Below are positions 57,655 to 64,000 of a stretch of 64,000 nt of DNA, one piece after another (the first letter of the stretch is position 1; each line of letters begins with the position of its first letter). The stretch comes from Capsicum annuum (taxonomy: Eukaryota > Streptophyta > Magnoliopsida > Solanales > Solanaceae). Under the pieces are notes generated by a model. The model searched no databases, had not been told where the DNA came from, and saw only the letters and a list, made by a program, of their open reading frames with translations. The DNA lies in the NCBI RefSeq assembly GCF_002878395.1, contig NC_061114.1, forward strand, positions 161,117,023-161,181,022. Direction: 5' to 3'. The position numbers were made by a program, and so were the translations under genes.

Positions 57655-60318
57655 TGTCACACCCTGAGATTACCCCTAGTCATAACATAGTGCTTAGAAT
57701 CGCAAGTGATCTCAAGCTAACCCATGTACTGACATGATTCTTGAGCAACTGATTTAAAATATATGTAAAAGCTAAATTTGTTGAGAGGAACCATAATAAT
57801 GACATAATTTGTCTCAAAACATTATTCTTCAAAGTTTACAATACTATAATCTATAAGAATGGGGAACTAAAACTACATACAACAGCTCTAACTGGCTATC
57901 TATGAAGCCTCTACTAATACTGACTATTGGTAGTCGGTACATGACCCCTAAATATCCCTAATAAATACATAAGGATAATAAAATAAAATACATGAACTTC
58001 AACTGACGAGAGTCCTCGAAATAAGAGAACTCATCACGTGCTGGTTGAATGATATGAACTGGCTGGCCTTGATGCGTGGGCTATATCTGGTACCTACATC
58101 ATGAAACAATGTAGCCCCAGACACATATATGTACGTCAGTACTTTGGAATGTACTGAGTATGTGAGATATGCACTAGTTATGAAAATAAGTAAAACCTGT
58201 CTTAAAACTAAGGACATAAGCTATTTGCTGAAATATGCATATAAACATGTCTGTACGTAAAAACTGTAAGGCATAGTGAAATTTCTAAATAATGAACCAA
58301 AACATTTCTGTAAACTAGGATATGGTAGAAACATGAATACTATGTGTAAATCTCAAGTTAAAGCTAAATATGATGTAAAACTATACTGAGGGTTATGTAT
58401 TAATACTAAGCATGAATGCATGAACATGAAAATCAAATGCAAGACTAAGTATAAATATGTACTGACATAATTTGAATAACTGGATAACTGATATACTGAA
58501 CACTTGGTCATGGAAACCTGAAATGAACATAATCTGAATACTGAACTGCAAATTGTGGGAGCTAACTACAACTGACATGCCTCAATTTGAGCTAATCGGG
58601 GTCCAACTTGTAACCCCAATTGGAGGGGTGCTAGTACCTTGATAAGGGTACCAACACTGGATGGCATGGATTCACTAATCTGATGTCCTGAAAGAATAGA
58701 GTATCAGTCCTCTACTAGTATATGACCCCTAAGAGAGTGTCAATCCTAAAATGGTGTGTGACCTCTCATAACCTACGCAATAACATAGTTCTAAAACTTA
58801 GGAACTTCTACTAAAGGTCTCAGTCCTTAGTTGGCGGGTAAGACTTCATCCCTAGGTTAGCTCGGATTTAAGTATTACTCCCAGCTGAAAGACACTAAAG
58901 TATAACTAAAACATAAACTGATAACTGATTTGCTCAAGTCATGGTATTCTGAAAATAATAATGCAAGTATAATCTAAAGTAATCATGAACATGTAAATTG
59001 ATGTATGTCTGATTTCCTAGGTATAGGGTGATCATAATCCACCAACTCTATTCTTAAAAACATTAACTGATACTAAGAGGAAATTCACAATTTAGTCCCA
59101 AAAACTCAACAACTTGTCATAATAAGAAACTCATGATTTTGAACATGGGAAGATGCTATTATTATGGAAAAACATGTATTCATGGTTTAATTGCAAAATA
59201 AATTGAAAAAATTAGGAAAAACTCATATTTGACTTGAAACCCAAAACTTGTAGGAAATTAAGCTTGAGGATCGAGAAATCTTAAAAACATGGGTATATAA
59301 TTCATAACTTGATCATATGCTTTAAATTTGGAATAAAAACATGTAAATCATGCATGGACATGAGAATATCAATATTGACACATTATGGGGCCAAGAAGTC
59401 ATCAATAATCATTAAAACATATTTATGAATGAAAATTATATCATGGAGAATTGAATTTAAGATCAAAATAACAATTGGATAAAAGCCCAAGATTATGGAA
59501 ATCATAAAATTCAATAAAAAAAATCATAATTTGGGCATGAGGATGAAAGGAGATCCTCATTGAATACCCACATACCTGATTACTGTCGATTCTTGAATTG
59601 AAGTTTTAAGGATTTGGACTTGGTAATGAAAAACTCCAATATCTTGCTTTAGAGAAGAGAAAATTACATGTTCTTGGAGAATTTCATGAGTTGTTTTGAG
59701 AATGAGTGATTTGGGGTTGTTTTGGGTTTTTATTCAGCCTTAAAATAGCTTAATTTTAGGGTTAAAATAGTGGAAAAAGACCAAAAAAATTCCTTAGAAA
59801 CCGTCTGGAAGTTGCCTGGAAGCAGTCCCAATGACTTAGGTCACGACTCAAAGGGTCTAGCCATGAGTCGTGACTTGAGTAGTGGTCAGAAGTCCAATTT
59901 CAGCCTCTACTGCCTAGATTATGACTCTATCCTAACGACCCATACTGAGACATTACGAGTCATAGTTTGGGCAGCTTTGACAGTGCTTTAGTATTTTTTT
60001 CATAACTTTTCACCTCGATATCAAATTAAGACAAAATTGGTATCATTGGAAAGATAATTAAATTATCTATATGTTGGTGGATATTGATATCAAAAATCCT
60101 TACTATACCAAAAGTTATGCTTGTTTGAAGATGACTATAGTTATATACTTCACAAAAATTTAATCGCTAAGAGATGTTTTGACTTGTCTATAAGCTAGGA
60201 GCTATGTGGGGTCTTAACATATGTCTAAATCACCAATAAACTTCCAAAACACGAGATTTGATTTTTCATGAATTTAAAGCATGGTTCTAACATTGGTTCG
60301 AATTTTTGGTGTGACAGA
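57655..60318 (-). mobile_element. Solo LTR 3 in element C integrase, minus orientation
   Basis: It begins TGTCACACCCTGAG and ends near GGTGTGACAGA, with flanks ATCTA (57650-57654) and ATCCA (60319-60323), a 4/5 TSD match. Landmarks such as CATCATGAAACAATGTAG and TGTACTGAGTATGTGA near 58090-58165 are inverted relative to element A's LTR. It contains no internal region. Its right edge is uncertain by 2 bp. Confidence 0.78.
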
Positions 60319-60923
60319 ATCCATCTAAGGATGAAATGTTGCGCTCAAATAAAGCTGAGAACCTAACTCACTCTGAATAGTACTCCAAAACCTAACGTAA
60401 AAAAGTACCTCTATTAGATACAATAGAGATAGAGACACTATGCAATCGAACAACCTCCCTAATATAGATCTTGGCCAGCTTCTCTGCATTATAATTTGCT
60501 TTCAGAGGTATGAAAGTTAGTCAATCCACAATCATCCAAATAGAGTCAAACTTTCCTTAAGTTAGAGGTAGTATAGAAATGAAATTCATGATAATCCGCT
60601 CCTACTTCCACACGAGAATAGGCATCCTTTGCATAGTACCTCCCGATCTCTAATGCTCATACTTCACATGTTGGCAATTTAGACACTTAGCCACGAACTC
60701 CACAATATCTTTCTCCATCCACCCTACCAATAATGCTGCTTTATATCATGGTATATCTTAGTCTCTTATTGTTGCATGGAATATCTAGAACAATGGGTAT
60801 CCTCCAAGATCAATTTAACCTATCCACCAACTCCTGGCATACAAACATGACTATTAATCCTCAATACACCATCAAAATCAAGATATGTTGCCTTAGTCTT
60901 GCCATTTAACACCTTATTATGAA
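60319..60923 (-). pseudogene. Element C integrase core part
   Basis: On the minus strand from 60923 down, the catalytic core reads MNFISILPLT (the family's MDF Asp is Asn), EKLAKIYIREVVRLHSVSISIVSNRGT (the second Asp is Asn) and ELGSQLYLSATFHP with a TAG after HP, where the family has Gln. The Glu-containing block follows on the other side of solo LTR 3, between 57654 and 57632. Two of the three catalytic residues are changed. Confidence 0.75.
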
Positions 60924-61520
60924 TCACCTCCAACCTATCATCATCAAACTGCTGAGCTCGATAATTTCTATCAAATAAAATCTAGATTCCACAAAGGAAA
61001 ACACATGCCTGAGTATCACAATGTCAATCCTAACCAACTGGTTAGCCAAAGACTGAACCTTTAAGGCCAAAAGTCGCTCCTGGGTCAAAAAATAAGCCAA
61101 ACTCCTAATATTTGTTGCCTTTCGGCTTAAGGCATCTACAACCACATTAGCCTTGTCGGGATGATAAAGAATAGTGACATCATTGTCCTTAAGCAACTTA
61201 ATCCAACGTTACTTGTCATGTTAATATCTCGCTTGGTGAAGAAATGCTGAAGGCTACGATGATTAAATCTCATAATGGACTCCAAACAAGTAATGTCACC
61301 ATAATTTCAATAGAAACACAATTGTGACCAACTCTAAATCATGGATAGGGTAATTTTTCTCACAAAGCTTTAACTGACGAGAGGCATAAGCAATAACTTT
61401 GCCCTCCTGCATCAACATAGCACCTATTGCAACTTCTAAAGCATCACTAAATATGATAAATTCCAAACCTTTCTTGGGCAAGTTCAATATAGGCGTCGAA
61501 TCCATAACTTCTTGAGCTTT
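60924..61520 (-). pseudogene. Element C RNase H, decayed
   Basis: Two minus-strand open stretches belong here. 61505-61296 has [27 protein letters not shown] and HDLELV (first Asp and Glu present). 61196-60924 has KDNDVTILYHPDKANVVVDALSR (last Asp present) and then the spacer into integrase. Between them a frameshifted piece reads HRSLQHFFTKRDI, where the family has TDHKSLQYIFTQKEL. Confidence 0.8.
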
Positions 61521-62317
61521 TAAAAGCTCACCTTACAAGCATTCGACCTCTGAAACATCATTTTTTATAAGTCAACTTGGTCAACGGAGGCATTATAGAA
61601 GAAAAAACCTCCGTAAAATGTTGATAATAACTTACTAAATCCTAGAAACTCTAAATCTCGATTGGAGAAGTAGGTCTATCCCAATCATAAATCATTGCTA
61701 TCTTGGATGGATCAATCATAATTCCATCGTTGGTCAACACGTCCCAAGAAAGAAATAGAATCTAACTAAAATTCACACGTGGAGAACTTAGCATACAAAT
61801 TTTCATCGCGTAATCATTGAAGTACCATCCTTAAGTGTCTCACATGATCGACCTCATTCTTGAAATAAACCAAGATGTCATCTATAAATGCAATTATAAA
61901 GGAGTAGAGATACGATCGAAATACTTGATTCATCAACTCTATGAATGTTTCAAGGACATTGATCAACCCAAAGGACATGTCCAAAAACTCATAATGACCG
62001 TATCGAGTCTAAAATATTGTCTTCAAAATATACAAAGGTCTAATCCTTACTTGGTAATACCCGAATATCAAATCAATCATAGAAAATATTGAAGCACCCT
62101 GAAGTTCTTCAAATAAATTATCAATATAAATAAGAGGATATTTATTCCTAATGGTCACATTTTTTAATTGTTGATATTCAATACACATGTGCATAAAACT
62201 ATCTTTTTTACTCAATAAAAAAAATAAGAGCACTCCAAGGAGACACACTAGGTCTAATGATACCCTTACTCAATAAGTCATGCAAATGTTCCTTCAGTTC
62301 CTTCAACTAAGCTAGGG
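61521..62317 (-). pseudogene. Element C reverse transcriptase, decayed
   Basis: On the minus strand, 62248-62009 encodes [37 protein letters not shown] and GYYQVRIR, which are RT palm motifs. The catalytic FIDD box lies at 61888-61877, followed by ILVYFK, and the thumb region continues to about 61600. Frameshifts occur near 62010 and 61800. Order and spacing match plant Ty3/gypsy RT. Confidence 0.8.
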
Positions 62318-62760
62318 CTATCCTATAAGAAGGAATATAAAAACTCTTGGTGACCATCTCAATATTAAAAGTAAAGTCGATATCACGATCTGGAGGCATA
62401 CTAGGCAATCTATAAGGAATACATCTTGGAAATCCCTAACAACTCGAAAAAAATCTAAAGGAGGCAGTGAAGAAACACTAGTGTCACAAATATAGGCCAA
62501 ATAAGAAAGACACCCCTTTTCTATCATGTGAAAAGCACATAGAAATGATATAACTTCCTTTGGATCAGAATTAAAAGTACCCTTCCATGACAACCTTGGC
62601 ACACCTAGTGGAGCTAAGGTCACGGTCTTGGCATAGTAGTTTAAAATAGCATGATAGGGATCTAACTAATCCATACCAAAGATCGCATCAAAATAAATCA
62701 TATCTAAGATAATTAAGTCTATCCAGGTCTCATATTTTGCAAAGGTCACTATACAAGATC
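62318..62760 (-). pseudogene. Element C protease C-terminus and linker
   Basis: On the minus strand from 62760 down, LDMIYFDAIFGMD (then TAG for Trp) and LDPYHAILNYYAKTV mark the end of protease. The open stretch 62623-62318 (APLGVPRLSWKGTF, VISFLCAFHMIEKGCLSYLA, VVRDFQDVFLIDC) is the linker to RT. The active-site half of the protease is missing: upstream sequence is LTR instead. Confidence 0.75.
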
Positions 62761-63050
62761 TGTAAAAATGATCCACCCAAACTAACTATGTTACTAATCC
62801 AAAATCAATGTTCCATATTTAATAAAACTATTCAAAATACTATCTAATCCGTCCATCTCGATATATTAATTGCAATCAAACTAGTCACTCTAAAAGCCTC
62901 TAAGGACCTCAAACTTACCCTAGTAACTCCAAAATGCATCGAGAATTACACAATCATCCCCACAACTCACAAATAGCATATAACAACTATGAGAAATAAG
63001 AAATTGTTAAAACATATAAAAAGGTGAAATTTGCAACTACGATTGTTATA
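62761..63050 (-). repeat. Element C 5' LTR fragment
   Basis: It aligns with the right end of the LTR at about 47130-47415 (shared CCAAAATCAAT, AAAGCCTC, CAATCATCC, ATATAACAACTA-GAG, GTTAAAACATA), ending GATTGTTATA (for GGTTGTTACA). Only the first few hundred bases of the LTR remain, joined directly to protease. Confidence 0.65.
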
Positions 63051-64000
63051 ATTTTAAGCTGAAATGAACTACCTTCATGCTTGTTGGTTTGAACTGAACT
63101 AATTTCTTTTTTGTTAGATTTAAAATATCTAATGATTACCATTTTCTGTACTTAATGTTGAAAATTGAGGAATTGATTTTAGAGAATTCATCATCATAGG
63201 TCAAACCCTTCTCTTTCTTTATTTTTTCCTTGGTGAAGGGGTGGGGCCATGGATGACTCACCGACCATAAAAATAGAACAAAAGATTCTTTACATTTAAT
63301 CAGGATATCAACTCATCTCTTTCTTTTTCCTGATATCTAAGGTCATGATGTCATATATCCTATTCAACTTGTGAATAAGTTGATCATTTGATCCAAATGA
63401 ATAGTCAAATGATTAAGTAGAAATATAAAGGCATCAAAAGGTAGTATTGAGACAAATTTTATAAATTGAGATGATAAGTATAGGATTAACAAGATACACC
63501 TAAGAACTAGCATCACAAGTGCAAGAGCTTACTAAAGAAAATCAATGTTTAATACATCAAAACATCTACGATGTCAAAAAAATAAAAAGAAAACATAGAT
63601 GAAGTTGGGCTAATGCTTCAAATATAGGATGCCACCATAAGTTCGAATCAAGAACAATCTCAAAAGATAAGAATCAATAAGGGTTTCTAGTACCACTATT
63701 TACATCAAATATGCAGCAACAATAGTATGAGTACAAAACATATAGGCTGACCGAGAAAGAGTTATCATAGTGAAGTCTAATGAAAAGTTTTGTGGCCTTA
63801 TAAAGCACGATCTAATCCATCCATGAGTCATAAAAGTGATTAAACTATCCAAATTATTTGATATTTATAAATATCATTAACCTATTGTTGATTGTAGATT
63901 GATCATTGCACTATTTGTGAAATGAAAATCTGAGACTCATATATTCCACTTTAGGATGGGTGAGGTGATGATCAACTTATAGAACATGAAGGTGTTGTAT
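63051..64000. other. Unassigned AT-rich sequence
   Basis: No open frame with recognisable similarity, no LTR terminus, repeat array or RNA gene is seen here. Confidence 0.4.

Larger units (their letters stand above)
44630..63050 (-). mobile_element. Element C, minus-strand Ty3/gypsy relic
   Basis: Reading on the minus strand: an LTR fragment (63050-62761), protease, RT, RNase H, integrase, polypurine tract and a full 3' LTR (47415-44630). It is interrupted by element B (48210-57626) and by solo LTR 3 (57655-60318), and the integrase reading order is restored when both are removed. The LTR rest, gag and protease N-terminus are deleted near 62760. I could not find a convincing TSD for C. Confidence 0.82.

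Noticed and set aside
63835..64000. Possible further element boundary near the window end
   Set aside because: No LTR terminus, TSD or coding block could be identified.

Overview
This window looks like a heterochromatic, transposon-dominated stretch of a plant nuclear genome. It is most likely a eudicot and probably Solanaceae; that is recollection of the style of its Tekay/Del-type LTRs (TGTAATACCCC...) and of its very large Ogre element, and no search was run. I see no intact host gene, tRNA, rRNA, organelle insert or CRISPR. Almost every base belongs to decayed LTR retrotransposons, a CACTA DNA transposon or a MITE, nested inside one another. Most insertion boundaries can be read from target-site duplications (TSDs).

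Left block (1-41785). A plus-strand Ty3/gypsy relic, element A, starts abruptly in gag at about 478, next to an opposite-strand protease fragment at 1-477. A runs through protease, RT and RNase H and is cut inside its integrase at 3452/35350 by a CACTA element (3453-35349, 3-bp TSD AAG). The CACTA carries palindromic subterminal repeats at both ends, a decayed En/Spm-type transposase 3' end (about 34231-34800) and a frameshifted EF-hand (calmodulin-like) gene copy (29106-29691). It was itself hit by a 21-kb Ogre/Tat retrotransposon (6549-27585, TSD CCAGT) and by a long LTR that is now solo (29850-33624, TSD TTATG). Element A resumes at 35350, is broken again by a second solo LTR (35965-38439, TSD TTATG/TTATA), and ends with integrase tail, polypurine tract and 3' LTR (39283-41531). 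That LTR is followed, unexpectedly, by a primer-binding site and gag start fused to an LTR-like terminus.

The Ogre element has 3.6-kb LTRs, a primer-binding site, an extra 5' ORF1, gag, protease with a G-patch-like segment, a probable intron, RT, two RNase H domains, integrase, and a 3.8-kb 3' UTR holding three tandem arrays with periods of 100, 25 and 70 bp. All its reading frames are broken.

Right block (41786-64000). LTR fragments and a 317-bp MITE lead into a minus-strand Ty3/gypsy relic, element C (44630-63050). C was interrupted by the plus-strand, two-LTR element B (48210-57626, TSD TGAAT) and by a third solo LTR (57655-60318). C has also lost its 5' region by an internal deletion that joins LTR to protease. 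The last kilobase has no recognisable content.

The reading frames are dead. Premature TAG codons sit mostly where this family has Gln or Trp, and catalytic Asp residues are often replaced, which fits cytosine-methylation-driven C-to-T decay. The value of the window is as a layered insertion record, plus some unusual repeat structures in the Ogre 3' UTR and the B LTRs.
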